From contig NZ_ML974131.1 in the NCBI RefSeq assembly GCF_004143485.2, forward strand, positions 432,476-496,475: a DNA stretch of 64,000 bases, written 5' to 3'. The notes beneath the pieces are model-generated. The model did no database searches, had not been told where the DNA came from, and saw only the letters and a program-made list of their open reading frames with translations. Positions 9,101 through 17,404 of the stretch are shown piece by piece. Each line of letters begins with the position of its first letter. Within the stretch, counting starts at the first letter, position 1. The stretch comes from Halorussus amylolyticus. GTDB taxonomy: Archaea; Halobacteriota; Halobacteria; Halobacteriales; Haladaptataceae. Position numbers and translations under genes: made by a program.

Positions 9101-10282
9101 GTGACTCACGACGACAACCGTCTCGGCTTCGAAACCGCGGCGATTCACGCCGGGGAGGAACCGAATCTCGAACCCGGCGGCACCGGCGACCTCGTCTCGC
9201 CGATTCACCTCGCCTCGACGTTCGCGATGGACCGGGCGGGCGACCCGAGCCACGGCTACAAGTACTCTCGCTTAGGAAACCCGACGCGAGACGCGCTCGA
9301 ACGCCGACTCGGCGCGCTCCACGACGCGACCCACGGCATGGCGTTCGGGTCGGGGATGGCCGCCATCGCCACCGCGTGCCTCGGACTGGTCTCGCCCGGC
9401 GACCGCGTCGTGGCGTTCGACTCGCTCTACGGCGGGACGCGGGTGTTCCTCTCGGAGTTCCTCGACCGGTTCGGCGTCGGCGTCGAGTACGTCGATGCGA
9501 CCGACCCCGCGAACGTCGCCCGAGCGATGACCGACGACACCGCGCTCGTCTGGATGGAGACGCCGACCAACCCCCTGCTCAAACTCTGCGACCTCGCCGC
9601 CATCGCCGAGATTGCACACGAATACGACTGTCCGCTCGCGGTGGACAACACCTTCGCGAGTCCCTACTTCCAGCGCCCCCTCGACCTCGGCGCGGACCTC
9701 GTCGCGTACAGCACGACGAAGTACCTCAACGGCCACACCGACTCCATCGGCGGCGCACTCGTCACGGACGACGACGACCTCGCCGAGCAGTTCCGATTCG
9801 TGCAGGGGTACGCGCTCGGGTCGATGCTGGCTCCGTTCGACTGCTATCTGGTGCTTCGCGGCGTGAAGACGCTCCCGGCCCGAATGGCGCACCACGAGCG
9901 CAACGCCCAGGCGGTCGCGGAGTTTCTGGCCGACCACGAGGCGGTCGAACGGGTCCACTACCCCGGACTCGACTCCCACCCCCAGCGCGACCTCGCCGAC
10001 GAGCAGATGGACGGCTACGGCGGCGTGGTCTCGTTCGAAATCGACGGCGACGGCGCGGAGGCGCGGGCGTTCGTCGAGTCGCTCGACGTGTTCACGCTCG
10101 CGGTCAGCCTCGGCGGCGTCGAGAGCCTCGTCGAACACCCTGCGAGCATGTCGGCGTCGTACGTCCCCGAGGACGAGCGCGAAGCCGCGGGCATCACCGA
10201 CGGTCTCGTCCGAGCGCCCATCGGCATCGAGAGCACTGACGACCTGCTCGCGGACCTCGACCGCGGACTGAGTCGATTGTAG
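9101..10282 (+). CDS. Cystathionine gamma-synthase/lyase family PLP enzyme
   Basis: 393 aa Cys/Met-metabolism PLP enzyme, cytosolic, in trans-sulfuration or O-acetylhomoserine sulfhydrylation. Family marks: YKYSRLGNPTRDALERRL, GSGMAAI, VDNTFASPYF, the PLP lysine in YSTTKYLNGHTDSIGGA, and the C-terminal GGVESLVEHPASMSASY. Start is GTG at 9101, the family N-terminus following directly. Whether the reaction is synthase or lyase cannot be decided from motifs. It stands alone as a transcription unit. Confidence 0.93.
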   Translation: MTHDDNRLGFETAAIHAGEEPNLEPGGTGDLVSPIHLASTFAMDRAGDPSHGYKYSRLGNPTRDALERRLGALHDATHGMAFGSGMAAIATACLGLVSPGDRVVAFDSLYGGTRVFLSEFLDRFGVGVEYVDATDPANVARAMTDDTALVWMETPTNPLLKLCDLAAIAEIAHEYDCPLAVDNTFASPYFQRPLDLGADLVAYSTTKYLNGHTDSIGGALVTDDDDLAEQFRFVQGYALGSMLAPFDCYLVLRGVKTLPARMAHHERNAQAVAEFLADHEAVERVHYPGLDSHPQRDLADEQMDGYGGVVSFEIDGDGAEARAFVESLDVFTLAVSLGGVESLVEHPASMSASYVPEDEREAAGITDGLVRAPIGIESTDDLLADLDRGLSRL

Positions 10283-10397
10283 GCGGGGGGACGTTCGCGC
10301 GCAAAACCGACCGCAAGAATCGGACATCGCGCCGCCGCGTTACGGACATGCCCAACCCACCCGTACCGATTTCCGGGCGCGCACCGTACGACGGCGC

Positions 10398-11363
10398 GTG
10401 CCCAGTCTCTCGTTCGACCTGCTCCTCGTCGCGGGGAGCGTCCTCGCGCTGTGGTACGGCGCGTCCGCGTTCGTGGAGTCGGCCGCGCGACTCGCTCGCG
10501 GTGTCGGCGTCTCCGACCTCGTGGTCGGTCTCACCGTGGTCGCGGCCGGGACCTCCACGCCCGAACTCCTCGTGACCCTCGACGCCGCCGTCGTCGGCCG
10601 GACCGACATCGCCGTCGGAAACGTCGTCGGGTCGAACGTGTTCAACCTCGGCCTGCTGGTGGGCGTCGTTGCGCTCGTCGCGCCACTACCGACCACCCGG
10701 ACGTTCGTTGTTCGAGATGGCACCGCGCTGGTCGGTGCGACCCTTCTGACGACCGCGCTGGTCGCCGACGGACGCCTCGGGAGACTCGAAGGACTCGCGC
10801 TCGTCGCGCTCTACGCCGGGTACGTCGCGGTGCTGATTCGGTGGGACGGCGGGAGTTCGAGCGCGGAAGCCGACGGCAGCCCCGAAACGTCCTCGGCGAC
10901 CGTGGTGGCCGACCGGACGTTCGAGTCGCACGACCTCCTCCGGGCGGTCGCGGGACTCGCGGTCCTCGTGGTCGGTGCGCACCTGCTGGTGGAGTCGGCG
11001 GCCGACCTCGCCCGTCTCGTCGGCGTCTCCGAGTGGGTCATCGGCGCGACGGTCGTCGCGGTCGGCACCTCGACGCCGGAGCTGGCGACCTCGCTCGCGG
11101 CGTCGGCCCGCGGGCGACACGGTGTCTCGGCCGGGAACTTCGTCGGGTCGAACGTGTTCAATCTGCTCGCGGCGCTCGGCGCGACGGCGGCGATTCGTCC
11201 GGTCTCCGTGACACCCGACGCGTGGACCGGTCTGCTGTGGCTCTGCGGACAGATGGTGGTCGTCGTGGTTCTGTTCCGGACCGGGTGGCGACTCTCCCGG
11301 CCCGAAGGAGCGTTGCTCGTCGTCGGGACGCTGGCGTGGTGGGTCGCGAGTGTCGCGGGGTGA
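10398..11363 (+). CDS. Calcium/sodium antiporter, CaCA (YrbG-like) family
   Basis: 321 aa integral membrane protein with ten or so hydrophobic segments in two homologous halves. Each half carries the alpha-repeat signature: VAAGTSTPELLVTL with GNVVGSNVFNLG in the first, VAVGTSTPELATSL with GNFVGSNVFNLL in the second. These form the cation-binding sites in CaCA exchangers. An acidic hydrophilic loop (about residues 150-175) separates the halves. Start is GTG at 10398. Stand-alone gene; likely extrudes Ca2+ in exchange for Na+. Confidence 0.93.
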   Translation: MPSLSFDLLLVAGSVLALWYGASAFVESAARLARGVGVSDLVVGLTVVAAGTSTPELLVTLDAAVVGRTDIAVGNVVGSNVFNLGLLVGVVALVAPLPTTRTFVVRDGTALVGATLLTTALVADGRLGRLEGLALVALYAGYVAVLIRWDGGSSSAEADGSPETSSATVVADRTFESHDLLRAVAGLAVLVVGAHLLVESAADLARLVGVSEWVIGATVVAVGTSTPELATSLAASARGRHGVSAGNFVGSNVFNLLAALGATAAIRPVSVTPDAWTGLLWLCGQMVVVVVLFRTGWRLSRPEGALLVVGTLAWWVASVAG

Positions 11364-11467
11364 GAGGTGTCCCGAGATGAGAGGCGTCTCGGGGTATCGC
11401 GAGGCGACGCTTCCGACGCTCGGGCGAACCACCACCGTATTTGTCCCGGCCGCCGAAATCGCCGCCA

Positions 11468-12487
11468 ATGACCGACCTCGGAAAGGTGGACCGGGAGTTC
11501 TTCGACTCGCACATCTACCCGAATCTCGGGGCCGACCGCGGGGACGTGACCCTCGGACCGCGACACGGCGTGGACTTCGGCGTCATCGACGTGGGCGGGC
11601 AGGCGGTCGTCCTCGCCGCCGACCCGCTCTCGCTGACGCCCGCGCTCGGCTTCGAGAAGGCGGCGTGGTTCGCGGTCCACGTCGCGCTCTCGGACGCCGC
11701 GGTGTCGGGGATTCCCCCCTCGCACCTCGCGGTCACGTTCACCCTCCCGCCCGAGATGACCGACGCGGAGTTCCGGACCGTCTGGGAGACGTTCGACCGC
11801 GAGGCCACCGACCTCGGCGTGAGCATCGTGACCGGCCACACCGCCCGATACGGCGGATGTTCGTACCCGTGGGTCGGCGGCGCGACCGCGCTCGCGGTGG
11901 GCGACCCCGACGACCTCGTGCGGCCCGACGGCGCGACTCCGGGCGACCGACTGCTCGTCACGAAGGGACCGGGTCTCGAAGTCGCGGGCTTTCTGGTGAC
12001 GCTGTTCGAGGACGCGGTGGATCTCCCCGAACAGACGATTTCGGACGCCAAGGAGCGGTTCTGGGACCTGAGTCCGGTCCGGGACGCGCTGACCGCGGCG
12101 GCCGCCGGACCCGTCACGGCGATGCACGACGCGACCGAGGGCGGCCTTCGCGGCGCGCTGGTCGAACTCGCGCGGGCCGGAGGGGTCAGACTCGACGTGG
12201 ACTCGTCGGCGGTGCCGTTCCTGCCGGGCGTTCGCGAAGCGTGCGACTTCTTCGAGGTGGACCCGTGGACCGCGACCAGCGAGGGGACGCTCCTGCTGAC
12301 TGTCGAGGCGTCGGGCGTCGAGGCGGTCCTGTCGGCGCTGGAAGCCGAGGGCATTCCGGCGGCCGAAATCGGCGAGGTTCGGGAGGGCGAGGGGGCGTAT
12401 CTGGACGGCGAGCGCGTCGAACCCCCGGAGGTGGACCCCTCGTGGGAGGTCTTCGAGGAGTACGCCGAGAAGGTGGGACTGGAGTGA
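11468..12487 (+). CDS. HypE/PurM-like ATP-binding protein
   Basis: 339 aa protein of the AIR-synthase/HypE fold. Visible motifs: VTLGPRHGVDFGVIDVGG near the start, VTGHTARYGG, and the C-terminal domain AMHDATEGGLRGALVELA, the HypE-like phosphate-binding signature. Family members use ATP to activate small carbonyl or carbamoyl groups. No hydrogenase or other hyp genes are nearby, so a true hydrogenase-maturation role is not supported here. ATG at 11468 is chosen; the short upstream extension is not family-like. Confidence 0.85.
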   Translation: MTDLGKVDREFFDSHIYPNLGADRGDVTLGPRHGVDFGVIDVGGQAVVLAADPLSLTPALGFEKAAWFAVHVALSDAAVSGIPPSHLAVTFTLPPEMTDAEFRTVWETFDREATDLGVSIVTGHTARYGGCSYPWVGGATALAVGDPDDLVRPDGATPGDRLLVTKGPGLEVAGFLVTLFEDAVDLPEQTISDAKERFWDLSPVRDALTAAAAGPVTAMHDATEGGLRGALVELARAGGVRLDVDSSAVPFLPGVREACDFFEVDPWTATSEGTLLLTVEASGVEAVLSALEAEGIPAAEIGEVREGEGAYLDGERVEPPEVDPSWEVFEEYAEKVGLE

Positions 12488-12570
12488 ACCGGGGATCCTC
12501 CGTATTTTATTTCGTAGACGTGTTTGGCGGTGAGACGTGTGCTCAGCGGGAAAAGGGGTGTTTGACACGA

Positions 12571-12876
12571 GAAGCTAGCTACTCCCGGTACCTATGAGGA
12601 CCGCACAGCACCGCGACCGCACCGCGCCCCGTGCCTCCCCGCCTGCTCGCGCACGAGGCGCTCGCGGCGCGTCCCGTGGTCTGCGTAGCCTCCGAAACGC
12701 CAGACTTGTCCGGGCCCCTGCGGTCAGGAAGCACTCGCGCGCCTCCGGCAGAGGCGCGCGAGTGGGGAGGTGTGGGGATTCCTGGCGGATGAAGGGCGAG
12801 GGAGGCGCGAGCGACCGACAGGGAGCGAGCAACGACTGAGGGCTTCAATTCCTAGGTACCGGGAGTAGCTAGCTTC
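12571..12876. repeat. 306-bp element with perfect 24-bp terminal inverted repeats (copy A)
   Basis: Ends are GAAGCTAGCTACTCCCGG... (12571-12594) and its exact reverse complement (12853-12876). Inside are a perfect 12-bp hairpin CTCGCGCGCCTC/GAGGCGCGCGAG (12734-12762) and the conserved stretch AGTGGGGAGGTGTGGGG. Copy B (56700-57001) has the same ends and interior order. No transposase and no clear target-site duplication are visible. Short ORFs across it look spurious. The rest of the 12488-13003 gap holds nothing I can name. Confidence 0.8.
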
Positions 12877-13003
12877 ACGCCGATGAACCCTATTCGAAAT
12901 GAATACGGTACCAGCGACTGGCGGAGGCTGATGAACGCTAACAACGAGCGAAGCCACTCCGAAAAAATCCCGGCACGGAACCGAATACGCCAGAAGTACG
13001 CTT

Positions 13004-13270
13004 CTACGCGCCGGCTTCTTCGAGCGCCGATTCGAGTTCCTCGCGCTGGGTGACGCCGACGAATCGCTCTACCACGCCGTCGTCGTTCTCGACCACGATG
13101 GTCGGAATCGAGCGGACCTGATACTCGTTGGCGACGTCTTGGTGTTCGTCCACGTCAATTTTCTCGAACTCGACATCGCCCCAGTCAGACTCCATCTCTT
13201 CGAGGATGGGGTCCTGAGTCTTGCACGGGCCACACCAGTCGGCGTAAAAGTCCTTCAGGGTGACAGTCAT
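13004..13270 (-). CDS. trxA: Thioredoxin
   Basis: 88 aa compact thioredoxin with canonical active site DFYADWCGPCKTQDP (residues 7-21) and cis-Pro loop RSIPTIVVENDDG. It serves as cytosolic disulfide reductant. ATG at 13270 gives MTVTLKDFYADWCGPC, an N-terminus shorter than bacterial thioredoxin by one strand but typical of haloarchaeal small thioredoxins. It is divergent from the Sec61-beta gene, with 151 bases between. Confidence 0.93.
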   Translation of the reverse strand: MTVTLKDFYADWCGPCKTQDPILEEMESDWGDVEFEKIDVDEHQDVANEYQVRSIPTIVVENDDGVVERFVGVTQREELESALEEAGA

Positions 13271-13421
13271 TGGTGGTCTGGCCGAATGTACCTGCGCCGC
13301 GCGCATAAGGGTTTCCCACCGACGCTGACTTGCCGCGACCGCAACTCTCCAGCGTTCTGACCACCCGGACGCGTCGAGACGCTCCGAAAGGTTTAGGCGA
13401 CCCGAGGGCGCATCGTGACTC

Positions 13422-13586
13422 ATGAGCAGCGGAGAAAACAGCGGCGGACTGATGTCCAGCGCGGGACTCGTCCGATACTTCGACGCCGAGGACAGTAACG
13501 CGATTCGCATCGACCCTAAGACCGTCGTCGCCTTCGGGGTCCTGTTCGGTCTGTTCGTCCAGATGCTGAACGTCATCGGACTGTAA
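13422..13586 (+). CDS. secG: Preprotein translocase subunit Sec61-beta (SecG)
   Basis: 54 aa: [20 protein letters not shown] followed by [20 protein letters not shown] and one C-terminal membrane helix ending MLNVIGL. This is the archaeal Sec61-beta pattern: polar N-terminus with SSAGL-RYFD, then a single tail-anchor helix. It is the small third subunit of the SecY translocon in the cytoplasmic membrane. A TATA-like GGTTTAGG lies near 13390, about 30 bases before the ATG, fitting a leaderless transcript. Confidence 0.95.
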   Translation: MSSGENSGGLMSSAGLVRYFDAEDSNAIRIDPKTVVAFGVLFGLFVQMLNVIGL

Positions 13587-13641
13587 CGGCGCTCTTTCGT
13601 CTCGGAGAAAGTATATCAGACGTCTCACTGTAGCGCCGCGC

Positions 13642-14688
13642 ATGTCAGACAGCAACGGCGTTTCGATTTCTGGTGACGCTCACTCTCGCGCCGAACTCCG
13701 GGACGCGGTCCGCGATATGTTGCCCGCCGCCGAACTCCGGGACGTTCGTGCAGTCGAGCGCGGGAAGAACGCCGTCTACGTCGTCACCCTCTCAGATGGC
13801 GAGGAGTCGCGCGAACTTGTTCTGAAGGTCGGCACCTACCACTTCCCGGAGGGGTGTCGCGCCGAACCGTTCGTCCTCGACCGAATCGCGTCTCGCACCG
13901 AAATTCCCGTGCCGGAGGTCGTGGGGTTGGGTGAACTCGCAGACGCCCCGTGCTTCCTCGCCGAGCGCGTCCCCGGCGAGACGTTCGAGTGCGACCCCGA
14001 AGCCCTCGCGCCCGAGACGTTCGAGCGAGTCTGCGTCGAGGCGGGCCGAAATCTCGGCGAGCTCCACGCCGCGCTCCCGGCCGACGACTGGGGATTGTTG
14101 GGCGTCGAAGCGGGCCACCAGTCGCTCGAATTCGTTCGAACGTTCGACGACTGGCCGACCTACTTCGAAGCGTGGGCGAGCCACAACGTCGAGCGCCTCG
14201 AAGGCACCCGATTTTCGGACCTGACTCCCGCGTTGGACTCCCGGGTCGCCGACGCCGCGGCGGAACTTCGGGAATACGGCCCGTTCGACCCGGTCGTGAC
14301 TCACTACGACTACCGACTCGGCAACCTCCTGCTGAACCGAGACGCGTCCAATCGCCCGGTCACGAACGCGGTCATCGACTGGGCGACCCCGACCGCGGCG
14401 ACCGCCGAATCCGAGTTGGCCGTGACCGACGCCCTCCTCGTGGACTGGCCAGCGTTCGGACCCGACAGAAAGCGACACCTCCGCGAGCGTCTCTACGAGG
14501 GATATCAGGAGACGAACGACCTCGAACGCGACGCGGGATTCGAGGTACGGCGTCGGGTGTACGACTTCGCGGCGCGACTTCGACTGATGGTGAATCTCGA
14601 CGAGGAGATGGCCGGACGCCCCGAAACCGCCGTCGAGGCCCGCGCCCGCGAGCATCGGGACGCGCTCGCCCGATTCGGCGCGGAGTGA
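13642..14688 (+). CDS. Aminoglycoside-phosphotransferase-like kinase
   Basis: 348 aa APH/choline-kinase fold protein. The catalytic loop is HYDYRLGNLLL (Brenner-type HxDxxxxN) and the metal-binding aspartate is in VIDWATP. The N-lobe contains LVLKVGTYHF with the ATP-binding lysine. The family phosphorylates small molecules, but no substrate can be named; antibiotic resistance should not be inferred. The start at 13642 lies 55 bases after the Sec61-beta stop. Confidence 0.85.
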   Translation: MSDSNGVSISGDAHSRAELRDAVRDMLPAAELRDVRAVERGKNAVYVVTLSDGEESRELVLKVGTYHFPEGCRAEPFVLDRIASRTEIPVPEVVGLGELADAPCFLAERVPGETFECDPEALAPETFERVCVEAGRNLGELHAALPADDWGLLGVEAGHQSLEFVRTFDDWPTYFEAWASHNVERLEGTRFSDLTPALDSRVADAAAELREYGPFDPVVTHYDYRLGNLLLNRDASNRPVTNAVIDWATPTAATAESELAVTDALLVDWPAFGPDRKRHLRERLYEGYQETNDLERDAGFEVRRRVYDFAARLRLMVNLDEEMAGRPETAVEARAREHRDALARFGAE

Positions 14689-14730
14689 CGAGACGCACGC
14701 TTTTTGCGCCCCGACTTCGTAACCCCGGTC

Positions 14731-15348
14731 ATGACTCTCAAAGCTGGCGTCATCGCCGTCCAGGGCGACGTGAGCGAACACGCCGACGCCGTCCGCCGGG
14801 CCGGAGCGGCCCACGACCGCGAAGTCGAGGTGGCCGAGATTCGGACCGCGGGGACAGTGTCCGACTGCGACCTGCTTCTGATGCCCGGCGGCGAATCGAC
14901 CGCTATCTCGCGGCTTCTCCAGTCGGAGGGCATCGCCGAGGAAATCGTCGCCCACGCGCAGGCGGGCAAGCCCGTGCTGGCGACGTGCGCGGGCCTCATC
15001 GTCGCCGCGACCGACGCGGGCGACGACCGCGTGGAAAATCTCGGTATCGTAGACGTGACCGTCGAGCGCAACGCCTTCGGTCGCCAGAAGGATAGCTTCG
15101 AAGCGCCCCTCGACGTGGCGGGCCTCGACTCGCCGTTTCCGGCAGTGTTCATCCGCGCGCCGCTCATCGAAGAGGTGGGTGAGGGGACGGAGGTCCTCGC
15201 CGAGTGGGACGGCCGACCGGTCGCGGTCCGGGACGGACCCGTGGTCGCCACCTCGTTCCACCCCGAACTCACGCCCGACTCGCGGCTTCACGGGCTCGCG
15301 TTCTTCGAGGACGCGGACGCAGAGGAATCGATTCCCGTCGGCGAGTAG
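14731..15348 (+). CDS. pdxT: Pyridoxal 5'-phosphate synthase glutaminase subunit PdxT
   Basis: 205 aa class-I-like glutaminase that delivers ammonia to the PdxS synthase in vitamin B6 synthesis. Motifs: GVIAVQGDVSEH at the start, LLMPGGESTAI, the nucleophile region LATCAGLIV (Cys in ATCAG), and the catalytic His-Glu in SFHPELTPD. ATG at 14731 fits the family. PdxS is not in the window. The DUF151 gene and hisE follow in the same direction with short spacing, so a three-gene unit is likely. Confidence 0.96.
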   Translation: MTLKAGVIAVQGDVSEHADAVRRAGAAHDREVEVAEIRTAGTVSDCDLLLMPGGESTAISRLLQSEGIAEEIVAHAQAGKPVLATCAGLIVAATDAGDDRVENLGIVDVTVERNAFGRQKDSFEAPLDVAGLDSPFPAVFIRAPLIEEVGEGTEVLAEWDGRPVAVRDGPVVATSFHPELTPDSRLHGLAFFEDADAEESIPVGE

Positions 15349-15384
15349 GGCAGACTTTTCTTGCTGGCTCCCGTCGGTCGGGAC

Positions 15385-15837
15385 ATGAACGCCGACATCG
15401 ATGCGGTGCGAGTCGCCATGACCGGCGAGGGTCCGGTCCCGGTGGTCGTGCTCGCGCCCGACGACGACGAGGACATTCTCCCCATCTTCATCGGCTTCGA
15501 GGAGGCGGTCAGCATCGCCCGCGGGATGGAAGCCGAGGACATCGGTCGCCCGCTGACTCACGACCTCCTGCTCGACGTGATGGAGGAACTCGGCGGGCGA
15601 GTCACCCGCGTCGTGGTGTCGTCGCTCGAAGACAACACCTACATCGCCGACCTCCACATCGACACCCCGCGAGGGACGACCGTAGTGGACGCCCGGCCGA
15701 GCGACTCGCTCGCGCTCGCCGCCCGGACGAACGCCCCGGTCGAGGTCGGCGACGAGGTGTTCGAACACGGCCGACGAGACCCCGAGGAGTTCGAGGAACT
15801 GCAGGATATCAACGAAGTCGCGGAGTTGGGACCATGA
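15385..15837 (+). CDS. Bifunctional nuclease family protein (DUF151)
   Basis: 150 aa. Sequence such as LPIFIGFEEAVSIARGMEAE, RPLTHDLLLDVMEELGG and DARPSDSLALAARTNAPV is characteristic of DUF151/BFN proteins, single-domain and cytosolic. Plant members have been reported with RNase and DNase activity; the archaeal role is not known. ATG at 15385 is chosen because family similarity begins there. Its stop overlaps the hisE start (ATGA), indicating coupled translation. Confidence 0.88.
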   Translation: MNADIDAVRVAMTGEGPVPVVVLAPDDDEDILPIFIGFEEAVSIARGMEAEDIGRPLTHDLLLDVMEELGGRVTRVVVSSLEDNTYIADLHIDTPRGTTVVDARPSDSLALAARTNAPVEVGDEVFEHGRRDPEEFEELQDINEVAELGP

Positions 15838-16148
15838 GCGGGAACCCGGAAAGCGACGGCGACACCGACGCCGTGCTCGACGAACTGTTCGCGGTCATCG
15901 AAGACCGCAAGGAGACGATGCCCGAGGGGTCGTACACCGCCTCGCTGTTCGACCACGAGAAGGGCGAGAACGCGGTCCTCGAAAAGCTCGGCGAGGAGGC
16001 GACCGAACTGATTCTGGCGGCGAAAGACGACGACCGCGAGGAGATGGCCCACGAGAGCGCCGACATCGTCTACCACCTGCTGGTCCTGCTCTCGATGAAG
16101 GGGATGGACATCGAAGACCTGCGGGCGGAGCTTCGAGAGCGGCGGTAG
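15834..16148 (+). CDS. hisE: Phosphoribosyl-ATP pyrophosphatase HisE
   Basis: 104 aa all-alpha MazG-like pyrophosphohydrolase, the second step of histidine synthesis (PR-ATP to PR-AMP). The acidic metal-binding helices are clear: KLGEEATELILAAKDDDREE and HESADIVYHLLVLLSMKGM. It overlaps the DUF151 gene by four bases. It is a stand-alone HisE rather than a HisIE fusion, as usual in haloarchaea. No other his gene is in the window. Confidence 0.95.
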   Translation: MSGNPESDGDTDAVLDELFAVIEDRKETMPEGSYTASLFDHEKGENAVLEKLGEEATELILAAKDDDREEMAHESADIVYHLLVLLSMKGMDIEDLRAELRERR

Positions 16149-16192
16149 GGCGATTTTGGGGGGTCGATTCCGGGAATCTTCGTTAGAATCAC

Positions 16193-16530
16193 GGCGCGCG
16201 CTGGCGCGACTCGTGGTTTGAGTCGCGCCCAAAGCGCGCGAGGGATGACGAGAACGAGCGACCGCAGGGAGTGAGTGAACGAATCGGTTGGGGAGGATTG
16301 TGGCCCGCGTTTGCGGTGCGGATGCGGTCTCATAGGTACCGGGAATAGCTAGCTGCTCTCTACTTCTGTCGTTGAGGATTTTGACCGCGTCTCTACCTCC
16401 GTCGTTGAGGACTTTGACCGCGTGGAAAGTCGCGCATACCCGGAATAGCTAGCCGCTCTCTACTTGCGGTCCAGTTTATTGGGTTTCGTTATCTACTCCC
16501 GGTGCAAATGGAGGCCGCATCCGCACTGCA
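16193..16530. repeat. Cluster of degenerate hairpin repeats (copy C plus end fragments)
   Basis: Fills most of the 16149-16595 gap. A nested hairpin (16196-16239) has stem GGCGCGACTC/GAGTCGCGCC, loop GTGGTTT and outer stem GCGCGCT/AGCGCGC, followed by a conserved tail with GGTTGGGGAGG. Next come element-type ends: ATAGGTACCGGGAATAGCTA (from 16333), a degenerate second end at 16437-16453, and a left-end-like TCTACTCCCGGTGCAAATG (from 16492). Between them two 33-bp direct repeats lie at 16358-16390 and 16391-16423. It looks like successive insertions followed by decay. Confidence 0.65.
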
Positions 16531-16595
16531 ACGAATCGCATCCGCACCGTAACCGGGCGGGAGCTTTCGAAGCCAACACCCGGCAATTCCGAAGA

Positions 16596-16910
16596 TTACT
16601 CGCCGTCCGCCTTCTCGAACCGATGCAGAACGACCTCACTATCGTCGTCCCACTCGAAGTTGTCGTGCGCTCGGTTCAGCACCTCGCGGTACTGCTCCAA
16701 ATCGGCCATTCCCTCGGCTTGCGCGTCCTCGTCGGTCAGGTCGCCCAATCGACGCTCCTGTACTTCGACCACCTCGAACGCCTCCCCGCTAATCTCGAAG
16801 CGGTCGCCCGTCTCGGCGTACTGGTCGCCGCGGTGAATCTGTGTCACGTCGCCCGCGAGCGCGCTGTCTCGCATTCGTCCGTTCGGGAGCAGGGTGTCTG
16901 CGTCTACCAT
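16596..16910 (-). CDS. ASCH-domain-like small protein
   Basis: 104 aa. Segments such as RMRDSALAGDVTQIHRGDQY and GDRFEISGEAFEVVEVQERR suggest a PUA-like beta barrel of the ASCH type, a fold linked to RNA binding or coactivator function. ATG at 16910 is chosen; longer frames upstream are low-complexity shadow. The soluble protein is flanked upstream by a DUF5518-like membrane protein on the same strand. Moderate confidence for the fold, none for the role. Confidence 0.6.
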   Translation of the reverse strand: MVDADTLLPNGRMRDSALAGDVTQIHRGDQYAETGDRFEISGEAFEVVEVQERRLGDLTDEDAQAEGMADLEQYREVLNRAHDNFEWDDDSEVVLHRFEKADGE

Positions 16911-16971
16911 ATCGAAGAAGACGGACGCGACCGACAAAGTGGTTGGGGACTCCTGGCCTCCTCCCTCGGAC

Positions 16972-17337
16972 TTATTCCTCGGCAATCCACCCGCCGAGCG
17001 CACCGGCAATCGCGCTTTCGAGGCCGAGAATTAGCGCGAGCAACACCCCGACGAGGAAGATGCTCCCGCCGAGCAGGGGGCCAAGCGGACCGAGACCGAC
17101 AGTGCCGAGCGCCCCGGCCGCGATTCCGAGCACGACGGCGAGGACGACGCCGCCGATGGAGCCAGCGAGCAGGCCGTGCCACGCGCCGCCGCCGAAGCCG
17201 CCGCCCGCGATGTAGCCCGCGACGAAGCCGCCGAGCAGGCCCGCGGTGAGCTGGCCGAGTCCGGGGAAGACGATGCCGAGCGTCCCCACCACTACTTGAA
17301 TGACGAAGCCGACCGCGACCGCGTACCAGTTGGTCAT
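16972..17337 (-). CDS. DUF5518-like small membrane protein
   Basis: 121 aa, almost entirely hydrophobic, with four predicted membrane helices and many glycines (for example AGLLGGFVAGYIAGGGFGGGAW in the second helix region). This pattern matches the haloarchaeal DUF5518 family, whose function is unknown. Ends in the short polar tail GGWIAEE. Spaced 61 bases from the ASCH-like gene downstream; possibly co-transcribed. Confidence 0.75.
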   Translation of the reverse strand: MTNWYAVAVGFVIQVVVGTLGIVFPGLGQLTAGLLGGFVAGYIAGGGFGGGAWHGLLAGSIGGVVLAVVLGIAAGALGTVGLGPLGPLLGGSIFLVGVLLALILGLESAIAGALGGWIAEE

Positions 17338-17404
17338 CTCGTCTCAGTGTACGCTTCGCGCGGAGATAAGGCTGATTGCGGCCTCCAGTCGAACTCGATG
17401 CCCA

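Noticed and set aside
12579..12957. Overlapping short ORFs over element A (and 56694-57063 over element B) beginning like MKPSVVARSLSVARASLALH
   Set aside because: They read through inverted repeats in several frames, with Arg/Pro-rich composition and no start signals; the similarity between copies reflects DNA repeat identity, not protein conservation.
13642..14688. Aminoglycoside resistance gene
   Set aside because: The fold is shared by many small-molecule kinases; nothing in the sequence or context indicates an antibiotic substrate.
13792..15768. 658-aa minus-strand frame opposite the kinase-like gene, pdxT and the DUF151 gene
   Set aside because: Three confident genes lie on the other strand; the frame has no recognisable motif.
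16196..16239. tRNA or H/ACA RNA at the C/D hairpins
   Set aside because: No anticodon arm or CCA-side acceptor, no ACA box at the right distance; the fold is a simple nested hairpin.
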